DNA of 64,000 nucleotides from NCBI RefSeq assembly GCF_000151665.1, contig NW_013171849.1, positions 372,001 to 436,000 on the forward strand, read 5' to 3'. The translations under genes and the position numbers were made by a program. The stretch's first letter is position 1. Each line of letters begins with the position of its first letter. Source of the stretch: Blastocystis hominis. Its lineage: Eukaryota; Sar; Bigyra; Opalinata; Blastocystidae. A model generated the notes under the pieces. It was not told the DNA's origin. It saw only the letters and a list, made by a program, of their open reading frames with translations, and ran no database searches. Positions 1 to 8,933 of the stretch are shown in pieces.

Positions 1-754
1 TCGCGTGGGCGTTGGGAAGCATGCTGGGATCGAAGCGAACAAGGAAGACTACCCGTCGATGTCTTCGATGTACAGAATCACGGGGCTTTTCACTCTCGAT
101 TGCAGCGATTGGCACTTGGCAAACGCATTGCGAACGCGAGATTCGCATTCTTTCTAGCTATCACAATGTGCTATAGGAATGCACAGCAAAGCGAGCAATG
201 AAGTCTTCGCGGTGGATCACCATGCAGGGGTAGGAGAGGCGAGAAGCAACGATCTACGCTTGTGAGGAACCCAACATGAATACCTTCACTACATCCTTTT
301 GATGATTTCCTTTAGGTCCGAATCTAGTAAAAGATCACTGACAAATAAGCGAGATCTACTGCAAAATAAACGACTTGCCTCCATTCGCCACTTCCTTTTG
401 AATCACCTTCTCCAATTCTGCCACTCTGTCCTTATTAATATACAAATCCTCCTCAGATATCTATCCCTAAGTCAAGCTACTTGAAAACCCACATCACTTC
501 CACTTAGAATCGAATACATATCATCAATACAATCCTCTGTTTGGATGGCAGAGAAAATCTCTTGATGCTACAAAGGAATCATCAAACACAAGTAATACAA
601 GCAATTGCAATGCTTCCGTCAAATCCTTATTCGAAAATAGATCGATCACACTGTGGATATGCTCCTCTGCAAATAAAGCAGCGTCGATTTGATTGACATT
701 CTCCTTTTCGAGCACATCATAAGCCAAATTCACTTCTTTGATAATTGAATCCAT
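1..754 (-). CDS. AAA+ ATPase-family protein, cut by window edge
   Basis: Read on the minus strand from the ATG at 754. The first exon (754 to about 550) gives an unremarkable helical N-terminus of about 75 residues. Further exons are joined by introns of 28 to 36 bases, one of them exactly 30 (GTATTC..GCGTAG). The spliced frame then shows a P-loop-like segment GPKGNHQKD followed by VVKIVAS, a Sensor/linker stretch, and a good Walker B segment PVILYIEDIDG close to the window edge. This order fits one AAA+ domain. The Walker A is degenerate: the normal GPPGTGKT lysine and threonine are not at their usual places, so this may be a non-hydrolysing first domain of a double-AAA protein such as the Pex1/Pex6, NVL or Cdc48 type. 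I cannot say which. The rest of the protein lies left of the window. It is divergently arranged with the small gene at 863. Confidence 0.6.
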
Positions 755-862
755 AATTGTATTGTTTGATCTGCTTTCTGAGTTGACCGTTTTTTCGCCG
801 AGATTGTCTCGATATTTACAATTCCATTTTTTGGTTATTCACATTCTTTTCATTTGTACGCT

Positions 863-1114
863 ATGGCTGAACTGGATGCTACCGCCATTGAGTGGGATAA
901 ATATAATATGATGGAACGCATCGTTTTCTGGTGCTTTCTCAACTATCACATTACAGGTCCGTTTTTATTAATCGTGGTAACGATCATCATGCTGATAAAT
1001 TGCAATATTGCGCATTCCCTACTCAGGGCAGAGCAAGAAGTAGGATTTGACTTTTCTTTTTCAGCGTTAGGAGAAAAAAGAAACCAAAAAGAAGGAAGGA
1101 AGACAGTACTATAG
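863..1114 (+). CDS. small single-pass membrane protein, hypothetical
   Basis: Open frame from the ATG at 863 with one clear hydrophobic helix (GPFLLIVVTIIMLIN, about residues 32-46) after an acidic N-terminus. Unspliced it gives about 83 residues ending in a basic tail. A possible 25-base intron (GTAGG..TTTCAG near 1041) would instead end the protein just after the helix. I do not recognise the family. It could be a small mitochondrial or secretory-pathway membrane protein, or a chance frame. No TGTTTGTT signal follows it closely. It sits head to head with the AAA+ gene, about 108 bases apart. Confidence 0.3.
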   Translation: MAELDATAIEWDKYNMMERIVFWCFLNYHITGPFLLIVVTIIMLINCNIAHSLLRAEQEVGFDFSFSALGEKRNQKEGRKTVL

Positions 1115-1233
1115 AGTGGTCCATGCAAAGTCTGAGTAATACAGATTCCTCAAGAAGAATGCTTGTTTTTTAGGATTCTCTATCTCTATCCTCCCTATTC
1201 ACATCTCTGCCTGTACTCTCTTCTGTTTATTCC

Positions 1234-1241
1234 AACAAACA
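1234..1241 (-). terminator. TGTTTGTT 3'-end signal of choline kinase gene
   Basis: AACAAACA on the plus strand, which is TGTTTGTT on the gene strand, about 40 bases past an encoded TAA. Same octamer as at many other gene ends in this window. Role inferred from Blastocystis. Confidence 0.6.
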
Positions 1242-1280
1242 ACCAAACTACACAGAACAACTATTGCTTCTTCAACCAGC

Positions 1281-2508
1281 TTACTCGCTCATAATGGGCA
1301 AAGCTTCTCTTCCAAACTCCTTCTTCACACGCACATAATGCTCCCATCGATTCAGCGCATAGCCCCAGTAGTCCCAGTCAATCGTGCTAATCGGGCACTG
1401 CAGCAATCCCCACAGGAACCAATGCATATTCGAGAACAGCTCATGCTTGTGCACCTGCACGCACATCTTCTCCACCTCCTCCTCGCTGGGCTCCTTCCCA
1501 AACCGCGCCTGGAGATAGGTCTTCACGAAATCGTGCTGCTGCTTCGCGTTCGGATGCCATTCGAGCCGCAGAATGTGCGAATCGGGCAGATTGTAGTCCG
1601 TCATCCACTCGCAGAAATGGTTCGCGATGTCCGCAGCCACTGGGATTTTCCCTGTGTATCTACGCATCGAAAAAGAGCCGAGAGAAAGACTCGAAGTCCA
1701 CGAAGATCATATCGCCTTCGGCGTTGTGCAGAATGTTTCCGTGCTGCAAATCGTGATGTCCAAGCACCACTTCGAACTCCTCCTCCTCCGCCAGAGCGAA
1801 CATGCTGTCGATCTCCTGCGGAATCAAGTCGAATCGAACGTTTTTGAAGCGATCGCCGGTGCCTGCGAGTGAATCCCGACAAAAACGGGTACAGTGCTTT
1901 TTCACGCTGTCGTACCACCATGCAAAGTGCTGGCGGTATTCTTCCAGGCCGTAGCTCTCTAGCTGCGATGAGGGAAAGCAGGAGATTGTACCTTGATGTT
2001 GTGCATTACTGCAAGGGTCTTGGCGATCTGCATCGAAATGGCTTCCGATCGCATTTCAGGCGCTAAGAGCGGCTGCGCATCAGGGAACCGAAAGCACACT
2101 TACATTGTAACCTTCTCTCCACGCCTCAAGACGACCACCAGGGAACACCTTGATCAGACGAACACCAAAATTGTTGTCGCTTAATATCTTGAAATAGTTA
2201 ATCTCTGCCTCGCGATTCATAAAAATGTCCGTGCCTATAGATAATTGGATTCTATTATCCCGTACAGTTTCCATAGGCACGGAGCAGCAAGGGCTCGCAG
2301 GGTTTATCAACTACAACGACCTTGAAAATAATGTTCGTCATTGCTCCTAGCTGTCATGTATCTTGATTTACTGTCTACCACTGACTCTATCGATCTTGAT
2401 TTCATCGACTGATTTCACATCTTTCCAAACTGGGAGGTCAAGACCCTGAATTTGTTCAAAAGCAAACTTTTGCATATCAATATTCTCCGTATCAATATAA
2501 GCGCTCAT
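1281..2508 (-). CDS. choline/ethanolamine kinase
   Basis: Phosphorylates choline or ethanolamine with ATP, the first step of the Kennedy pathway to phosphatidylcholine or phosphatidylethanolamine, in the cytosol. The ATG at 2508 opens a frame that, after splicing a 32-base intron (..AGTG/GAGCAATG..), gives RVSGAMTNIIFKV, the family's N-terminal ATP-binding strand and loop (usually SGG(L/M)TN). A 31-base intron precedes the segment ending in DIFMNREAEI. The C-terminal half carries the Brenner motif HHDLQHGNIL with catalytic Asp and Asn, then FVDFESFS with the metal-binding Asp, and the family's ANHFCEW stretch. Encoded stop TAA at 1281. Choline versus ethanolamine preference cannot be read from the sequence. 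Its 5' end lies about 190 bases from the cyclophilin 3' end, same strand. Confidence 0.9.
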
Positions 2509-2689
2509 GTCACAATAAGAATTGGAAATAATCTGATACATTGGGGATTATCGCGGGAATCGGCTAATGAATATCGAAAATTCGATTTTCATTACGCATG
2601 CAGATCCTCTGTATGATGGAATCGATCAACCTGAACCCTCAAAACAATTCCCAGGAAGCTTGTACGCCCTACGCCGCCAAATCGTATAA

Positions 2690-2697
2690 AACAAACA
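2690..2697 (-). terminator. TGTTTGTT signal completing the cyclophilin stop
   Basis: Gene-strand TGTTTGTT lying exactly four bases past the in-frame T at 2702. Addition of poly(A) after that T would create TAA. No encoded in-frame stop occurs near the expected protein end. Confidence 0.7.
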
Positions 2698-2701
2698 ATC
2701 A

Positions 2702-3403
2702 AAATCTTCTCTTTGAGTTCACCACAATCCGTAATAGCAATCGTCTTCCTACAAACTCACTCCATCCAGGCCACCCATACATCGGCATTCCGCTCTCCGT
2801 TCCGTACATCTCCAAAGCCTTCAGTACATTCATTCCCTTCTTCACCTCTCCAAACACCACGTGGTGTCCATCCAGCCACGGGCAAGGCACGGTTGTGATA
2901 AAGAACTGCGATCCGTTCGTATTCGGACCACAGTTCGCCATGGAGAGCAATCCAGGACCTGTGTGCTTCAGCGTGAAGTTCTCGTCGGCGAAGCGTTCGC
3001 CGTAGATCGACTCACCTCCACGGCCGTTTCCGTGAGTGAAATCGCCTCCCTAGGATTCGCTGGAAAGAAAGAAGGAAAGTACCTGGCACATAAACTGGGG
3101 AATGATACGATGCAGTGTGCAGCCCTTGTAGTGCAGAGGCTTTCCCATCTTGCCCTTTCCCTTTTCTCCGGTGCACAAGCAACGGAAATTCTCCGCAGTT
3201 TTGGGAACTACGTCAGCACGGAGCTATTGCATTAGCGCAATATTTCAATCGTTTCCTACCTCGAAAACAATTCGACCCACGTCCTTTCCTCCAGCGGAAA
3301 AGTCCATGAACACTTGAGGGTTTTCGGCGCGAGAAGCAAATCCGCGGATCGTAGAGAATCCCAGTCTGGCACTAAAGCAGGCGAGTCGTGAAGCAGAAAG
3401 CAT
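2702..3403 (-). CDS. mitochondrial cyclophilin-type peptidyl-prolyl isomerase
   Basis: Catalyses cis-trans isomerisation of prolyl bonds and helps folding, probably in the mitochondrion-related organelle. The ATG at 3403 begins a basic, Ser/Ala/Arg-rich presequence ([18 protein letters not shown]..) of about 30 residues with no acidic residue. The conserved core follows: [69 protein letters not shown]. Catalytic Arg (HRIIPQF), Phe and Gln (FMCQGGDF), and drug-binding Trp (WLDG) are all present. Introns of 36, 33 and about 32 bases split it. After the last intron the frame reads [11 protein letters not shown] and then has no encoded stop. It ends at T2702, which poly(A) would turn into TAA. 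Length about 200 residues is normal for a targeted single-domain cyclophilin. Confidence 0.93.
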
Positions 3404-3716
3404 TTGTAGAAAAAATAGTGAAGGTTTGATTCATTGAGTATGAATTAGGAAGGGGAATAGGATGAGACGGAATGAATAAATAGCAAAGGTTTACCATGAA
3501 AAGGCACTCGATTGGGGTTCTGCGTGCAGTAATGATTGAAAATGGGTTGAAGAGCTATGGATCGAATTGGAAACTGTATAGGAATAGAAAAACATACTAT
3601 TCTGTCAGACTTGAATTATTTTCTATAATTTATTAGTTGATACTTTTTTGAATTAGAATGTACACATAAACAAACTTGAAATTAGCTATTAGAGTTGATC
3701 TGTTACAAACAAGGAA
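3404..3716. other. divergent intergenic region
   Basis: About 310 bases between the cyclophilin and phosphomevalonate kinase start codons. AT-rich towards the right. I see no gene; it must hold both promoters. Confidence 0.5.
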
Positions 3717-5036
3717 ATGGATAGTGAAATATGTATTGAATCGCAGAACAATGATAGTACTACATTCAATTTGTAAATTCATTTGCTAGAGAGTGATTTT
3801 GTAAAAGAGATAAGAGAAGTTATATCTAATGGATTGTGTGAGAATAATCCCGCATCATCTACATATTCCATTAGTGTTCCAGGGAAGAGTTTACTTTCTG
3901 GAGGTTATCTTATTCTGGATGAGTCGAATCGTGGATTGAGCATAGCGGTAAGTGCTCACACATCAGGATATGTTCAAACCAAATGCTATGCTTCCAAAGG
4001 GTTACGCCTTACTGTGACAAGTCCCGATTTACATGACGAATGGATTTATTATGTTAGCAAAGACCTGCAGATCCAGTGCTCAAAGTTTTATCGACCTTAA
4101 TCTTTCATCTAGAGACAATCCCTTTCTGTTAGAATCGCTTCGATGTGTACTTCATCAATTCGGTCTTCCTTCGCAACTCCAAGATATCTCGCTTACTCTG
4201 AAAAACGAGGGAGGCTTTTACTTTATGAAAGATGGAAAGCAAACAAAGACAGGATTCGGTTCATCATCCACGACAGTGATCGCCACCATAGCCTCCCTTT
4301 TATTCTCTTTCGGTGTTTGCTCGTTTGCATTCATTGCCTTTTCGAAAATAGAGAACCCCTTTCTTATTCTGACAGAGAACTCGTTTGTAAATTGAGTCTT
4401 CAGGCTCATCATCAAGCGCAGGGGCGAATTGGCTCAGGCTACGATATAATCACAGGTGTGTTCGGTAGTTGCGTATATCAGCGATGCCTTTCCATGCCAT
4501 TCCAATGCAGATTTGAGCCTTTTCACTTTCCCGATTCACTCACAGTGTTGTTCAGTTATGGAGGATCGGCTTCATCGAGTACTCCTCACCTCGTCAAGCA
4601 AATTGGAGAATGGAGAAAGCAGAGTTCATCGGACGAAAAGCGATTATGGGAGGATTATCGTCAGGGGAATGAAGCATTGATCACCCTGCTGACAGAAGAA
4701 ATCGATGAGAATCGATTGAAGGAAGCATTTCGACATCAGTTGGAGACGGTTCACGCGATCGGAGTTGCTTCTGAAACGAGCTTGGTTCCAGAAAACGTGT
4801 ACGAATTGATGAAAGAAACGGCTAAGATCGATTGGGTGATGGGTTGCATGGTGGCTGGAGCTGGTGGAGCCGATTCCTTCTATTGTGTATGCACTGCGGA
4901 GAGATGCCAAAGAGAAGTGATTGAAGCTGTTTGGCAGAAGTGGGATTATCATGTGTCCGAAGTGAGCCTTCACAACGAAGGAATGAGCATTTCACACAAC
5001 TCGAGTGTTTCTTACAAACAGACCACAAAACACTAG
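3717..5036 (+). CDS. phosphomevalonate kinase (GHMP family)
   Basis: Phosphorylates mevalonate-5-phosphate in the cytosolic mevalonate pathway to isoprenoids and sterol precursors. The ATG at 3717 opens a short first exon, joined by a 33-base intron to the frame with the GHMP entry motif SISVPGKSLLSGGYLILD. The ATP-binding loop GFGSSSTTVIA is near 4253-4285, then GRIGSGYDIITGVFGS, which matches the eukaryotic PMK signature (GxVGSGFDV), and GGSASSSTPHLVKQI. The C-terminal GHMP glycine-rich motif is present as VAGAGGADSFY near 4850. Two further introns lie near 4085-4112 (28 bases) and about 4313-4353. Stop is an encoded TAG at 5034-5036. The last 12 bases overlap the 3' end of the convergent CCT-motif gene. 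About 400 residues, typical of the family. Confidence 0.9.
5013..5020 (-). terminator. TGTTTGTA variant signal inside the neighbour's coding region
   Basis: On the minus strand the octamer reads TGTTTGTA, exactly four bases past the in-frame T at 5025 that would end the CCT-motif protein. On the plus strand the same bases encode Tyr-Lys-Gln of phosphomevalonate kinase. Confidence 0.6.
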
Positions 5037-5690
5037 CGAATTTTCCGTTGCAGCGATTCTTTTGCATCGCAGTCGTCTGCTTCTGCTTGTAACGAATCAC
5101 TTTACTATTCGCTATGTTAATCAACCCTAGCTCACGCTTTTTCTTTAGAATTTGCTTACGATAAAGGCGTCTACAATTCAAAAATGAATGACAATGCATA
5201 CCTCTGCTTACACAGTAAGCGTTCTTGATCAGAATAATGAGTAATACTGGTATTTAACGGTTTAGGTTCAGAATCGAAGTCTGAAGAAGATCCGTCCAAA
5301 GGATGTGGCACTAATTGTTCGGAATGAACCAAGCCACTGATAGGTAATGGCGGCAAGGCGATGTTAGGAATTGGATCCCCTTCGTCGCACGAACAAGTAT
5401 TCTCCTTTGTGAAATCAGTTTCAGAAAGTGAATCAGATACAACACTCGGAGAAGAAAAGCAAATAGACACATCCGTAGAGTAGACAGAGTCTGTATCATG
5501 GGAACAACGAGAAAACAAAGAATCAGAGAATGAAGAATCAGAAGTAAAAGCGAAGGAATGTACAGGAAAATCATTGACTGGAGATATCCAATCATGAAGC
5601 TCGTCTTTTCCATCTGAAGCCAAAAACACTTGCTCCCGAGTCGCTGTTCTCTACCCAAGAGGCTCCATTGTAGAAATATCCCATGTTCGA
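5025..5690 (-). CDS. CCT-motif protein (CONSTANS/TOC1-like C-terminus)
   Basis: A serine- and acidic-rich protein of about 200 residues whose last 55 residues match the CCT motif of plant and protist regulators. After a basic run (LYRKQILKKKREL) come KVIRYKQKQTTAMQ and NRCNGKFA, which line up with the CCT consensus (K)(K/T)(I/V)RYxxRKxxAxxRPRxxGRFA. The join uses a 31-base intron at GTATGC..TGTAG near 5165-5195. The N-terminal region (Ser/Asp-rich, about 5200-5630) is low complexity. CCT motifs bind NF-Y-type histone-fold partners or DNA in plants, so nuclear function is inferred. The 5' end is uncertain: an ATG at about 5690 exists but the next splice is not clean. No encoded stop; it ends at T5025 before the TGTTTGTA signal and overlaps the PMK gene tail to tail. 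Confidence 0.55.
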
Positions 5691-6134
5691 AAACAAATCC
5701 ATTTCAGGAAAAATAAAAGTAGTTTAGGATAGAATGCCATTTACACAAGAAAGTGTTGCCAGAATTAAGGAATAACCGTTATTCTTTAGAATACGGAAAA
5801 AGAATGTATTTCTCTCTGATATTTGCGTTATTTATGAGCAAATGGATTGATAAGAGGTAAAAATGGGTTCTTATGAAGAATGAACAAAAAATAACAGGAA
5901 AAGGAAGATCCTTGAAAAGGCAAATAAGAACATCAGAACAACTAGGCATTATTTTGACAAAATGATACACTCCTCTGTTGCTAATATCCACCTACTTCAT
6001 ACTGATACTCACGAATCAGCCAAATCTCCTGTACTTTGTGCGGAAATCTGAAATGCTGCAGGAATCGCGGTTATCGGTCACTTTTGCCTATAATCCATCT
6101 TATCTCTTTTTCTAATTCTGTTTTAACACCAGGA
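5691..6134. other. divergent intergenic region
   Basis: About 440 AT-rich bases between the CCT-motif gene and the R-SNARE gene. It may hold an upstream exon of the CCT-motif gene on the minus strand, but I could not place one. Confidence 0.4.
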
Positions 6135-7044
6135 ATGTCTACTCAGAAGTCCATTATTTATGCCACGATCAGCAGAAAGTAGTGAAAATGCAAGGAATTG
6201 AAGTCCTAGAGATGTGGTTCTTTGCGAGGAAACTTTAGGTACCGCTGATAAGAAATCAACCGGTAACTTTGCTCAGATCACGCAGAGTCTTCTTACGAAG
6301 TTCCCTGCTCAACAGAAACAAAACTTCCACTATGATAGGTAAAGTGTATTCAAAATGCATCAGACTTAGCCGATACGATTTCTCTGTACTCAACCAGAGA
6401 GGAATTGCGTATGTTGCCATGACAGACAGAGATATGCCGTTGCGAATCGTTTTTGTATGGATTTCGGTATAGTAATAATCACTCCTAGAATTTCCTGACT
6501 GAAATGGCTGAGAATTTCACTGCCACTTATGGGTAGGCTCGATTACGCGTTTCCAACTCTTAGAGACCGTGCTAAGACCGCTCAGGCGTTTGCTATGTCG
6601 GATTTCTCCTCTACGATCGCCCAGCTGATGGTGCGGCTACGATGAGTGTGTAATGTGCAGAAGAAGTGGAACGACCCCAACGCCGACGCTGCGACGCGCG
6701 TGCAGCAGAAACTGGATGCAGTGAAGGGCGTAATGATCGACAACATCGGTAGGAGGGTGTTGGAGAGGTGATGATGCGCAGACAAGATCATCGATCGTGG
6801 TGAGAAGCTGGACATTATCGTGGACAAGACCGATGCTCTGGCGGATACAGCCGACGTAGAGGAGGAAGGAAGGCGTGAGGAGTAGTTGTTCCGCTCGGAT
6901 GCGCAGAAATTGAAGTGCGAAATGCTGAAGCAGAAGCTGAAGCTGTACGGAATTATCGCCGCTATTATCATTGTATGGGCGAATAGAAGCGTGAACTGTA
7001 GATTATCATTCTCATTATCGTAATCTCCAACTCTGGTTCTAAGT
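6135..7044 (+). CDS. longin-domain R-SNARE (VAMP7/synaptobrevin type)
   Basis: Drives fusion of vesicles with endosomal, vacuolar or plasma membranes by forming a four-helix bundle with Q-SNAREs. Exons stitched by eye from the ATG at 6135 with about nine introns of 28 to 36 bases. The N-terminal longin domain (about residues 1-110) reads SIIYATISRKDVVLCE, then FAQITQSLLTKFPA, FHYDRPRYDFSVLNQRGIAYVAM and RIVFNFLTEMAENF, all in family order. The SNARE helix (about 135-195) begins QQKLDAVKGVMIDNIDKIID and has the zero-layer arginine in IIDRGEKLDIIVDKT. A C-terminal anchor of about 20 Ile/Val/Leu residues follows, then a short lumenal tail. No stop is encoded: after ..SNSGSK the frame has T7044, four bases, then TGTTTGTT. 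About 225 residues. It converges on NAD synthetase. Confidence 0.92.
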
Positions 7045-7048
7045 GGTT

Positions 7049-7056
7049 TGTTTGTT
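7049..7056 (+). terminator. TGTTTGTT signal completing the R-SNARE stop
   Basis: TGTTTGTT starting exactly five bases after the in-frame T7044 (spacer GGTT). Poly(A) added after T7044 gives TAA. Confidence 0.7.
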
Positions 7057-7247
7057 TGATACATTCGATGGGAAGTGGATGAGGGGTTGGTCGTGTGTGC
7101 TTGTTTGGGGTGAATGGATTGGGATGCGTTGTGAGTTTGCATTGGATTGATGCGTTGTGTGTGGATTTGTAGGCTGAATTTGAATGGAAAGTATGGCAAT
7201 GAAGGAAAAACCAGCATTTCCTGTTGATTCCTTGTTGTCTCAAACAT

Positions 7248-7255
7248 CACAAACA
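7248..7255 (-). terminator. TGTTTGTG variant 3' signal of NAD synthetase
   Basis: Minus-strand TGTTTGTG, 13 bases past an encoded TGA. One mismatch to the common octamer. Confidence 0.4.
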
Positions 7256-7268
7256 CTCATGAACCACG

Positions 7269-8271
7269 TCACAGCACATTCAAATTCTTGGGACCGTTCA
7301 ACTTGTGACTATTCCTTCGATGCACATTCTCACAGATCGCTCTGCATCTCTCCCACTCCTCCCGACTCTCCTCCTCCAGCCCCTCCACAAATCTCCTCCT
7401 CTCCTCCTCTCCTAGCGGCAAGAACCACCCCGTGAACAATTCCACGAAATCGTACGACACTCCCAGCTCCTCTTCGTCCGTCTGTCCCTCCCACAGATCC
7501 GCCGAAGGCGGAGACTCCAGAATGCTGGCCGGCACGCCCAGCGCTCTGCCCACCGCGAAGACCTCGCTCTTGTGGAGATCGGCGATGAGCTGAACGTCGA
7601 CGACGCCGTCGCCCGCCTTGCAGAAGTAGCCCAGATAGCCGTCCTCGTCGCGGTTGCCCGTGCCCATCACCACGCAGGGAGTGCCCGACTGGCTGAGCAG
7701 CTGGGACACGTAGTAGCCCACGGGCGTGCGCTAGGGATGAGGCGAGGCGCGGAAGAGGATGCCATGTAGGAGCGAAGCTGTCCGGAGGAAAAATCGTTTC
7801 CGATAATTCCTGTTGCGGTGTCGACGAGGGTTTTCTAGGAATGAAAAGGGGAGAAGAAGAGAGGAACGAGCGAATCGAAGACGGAAGTCTGATCCACGAC
7901 GATGATATCCACGCCTAGCGCTTTTCCACACTCCATGGCTCGGTTGTATGCCCATGCGGAGCTGTGAATTGGCTGCGAGATGCCAAGGATGCGCTGAATG
8001 GGGGAATCCTCCATTTCCATGGCATGTTTCATCAATCCAAGTGTTACCGCCGAATCAATACCACCGGAAACAGAAACTCTATCATTGAGGAGTAAATCGG
8101 TGTGTACACTGCAGCTTTTAATCCACACTGACGCATATAGTCATTGAAGAGTTTACATTTCTTCTCGATCCAAGATACAGCATTGAAGGATCGTTTCTTC
8201 TAAAGAGTAGTGTATTTGTATATAGCAAATACTCTGTAAAGAATTAAAGCATTTATGAGCTGTTGTTTCAT
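7269..8271 (-). CDS. nadE: NH3-dependent NAD+ synthetase
   Basis: Amidates nicotinic acid adenine dinucleotide to NAD+ using ATP and ammonia, the last step of NAD synthesis. The ATG at 8271 opens MKQQLINALILY, then introns of 33, 29, 33 and 32 bases. The PP-loop pyrophosphatase motif is intact as SVSGGIDSAVTLGL. Further core segments are GNDFSSGQLRSYMRTPVGYY, VVMGTGNRDEDGYLGYFCK, GDGVVDVQLIADLHKSEVF, and PPSADLWEGQTDEEELG. The protein is about 290 residues and consists of the synthetase domain only: there is no N-terminal nitrilase-type glutaminase domain as in fungal and animal enzymes. The fourth intron, between SYM and RTPVGYY, appears to start with GC rather than GT. Stop is an encoded TGA. 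Its start codon is only 28 bases from the Ctf8 start on the other strand. Confidence 0.93.
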
Positions 8272-8299
8272 TTTCACAAGAAATTCTGTATTATCAGGA
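8272..8299. promoter_or_regulatory. 28-bp divergent promoter between nadE and Ctf8
   Basis: Only 28 bases separate the two start codons. The spacer reads through TTTTCACAAGAAATTC. No TATA-like element fits, so both core promoters must overlap the opposite gene. Confidence 0.4.
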
Positions 8300-8715
8300 A
8301 TGATTTGTATTCCGATTCGTTATCCTGGTAGTGACAAGGAAAAAGTACGAGAAGAGTGAGGAGGTGAAAAATAGTGGGTATTCGTAGAATTGCAAGGAAC
8401 GTTGCATGATATTGATGGAGGACCTCTGAACTCTCGGAATTTGGGAACAATCGAATGGATCAACGTACTTGATCGCGAGTCTCTTTATTTTGTAGGGAAA
8501 GCCTGCACTAACGATTGGAAATCATCTGTGTGAAGGAACTGTAGTAAAGCTGAATAAGCCTATTGCCAGTATCTATTCTCCTTTGTTTTTGATTAGTTTT
8601 AATGAAGTCAGGAGCAGGTGATTCTATAGAAACGATTCAGAGAGAATACATCGTTGAGGCAGTAATCACCGAAAAACTGTTGTTTAGTAGCCGTCCTCGT
8701 CCTTTACTTCAATAA
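8300..8715 (+). CDS. CTF8: Ctf8-like subunit of the Ctf18-RFC clamp loader
   Basis: Four small exons: 8300-8344, 8375-8464, 8496-8568 and 8597-8715, separated by introns of 30, 31 and 28 bases. The spliced product is 108 residues. It shows the family pattern: WVFVELQGTL, then LGTIEW, GKPALTIGNHLCEGTVVKL and NKPIAIL, matching the conserved WxLxELQGxL, GxPxLxIGxHxLxGKVVxLxKPxAVL core of Ctf8. Ctf8 forms, with Ctf18 and Dcc1, an alternative PCNA loader needed for sister-chromatid cohesion and replication checkpoint signalling in the nucleus. Exon phases agree (45, 90, 73 and 119 bases sum to 109 codons including an encoded TAA). It is head to head with nadE and tail to tail with the giant surface gene. 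No single exon is longer than 40 codons, so it is easy to miss. Confidence 0.85.
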
Positions 8716-8872
8716 TGATTGGACTGCTATGTCATGAATATAGAAAAGTGAGGAAATGAAGGAGAGGGAGACATGAGTAATGTGTGTTGTGAATTGTATC
8801 GGAATGAGGGAATATGAATTGTAATATGTTATAAATATATATATACATGGATATGGATATGGATGTTTTTTC

Positions 8873-8880
8873 ATCAAACA
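8873..8880 (-). terminator. TGTTTGAT variant 3' signal of giant surface gene
   Basis: Minus-strand TGTTTGAT about 53 bases past the encoded TAA at 8934. Two mismatches to the octamer, so tentative. Confidence 0.25.
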
Positions 8881-8933
8881 AGTGATTTATACACCTTGAA
8901 CACTTAGAATCGTTTCACATAGAAAGATAGCTT

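Noticed and set aside
6582-7256. Minus-strand open frame of 224 codons
   Set aside because: Opposite the R-SNARE exons and its 3' region. The plus strand gives a complete longin-SNARE with consistent splice sites.
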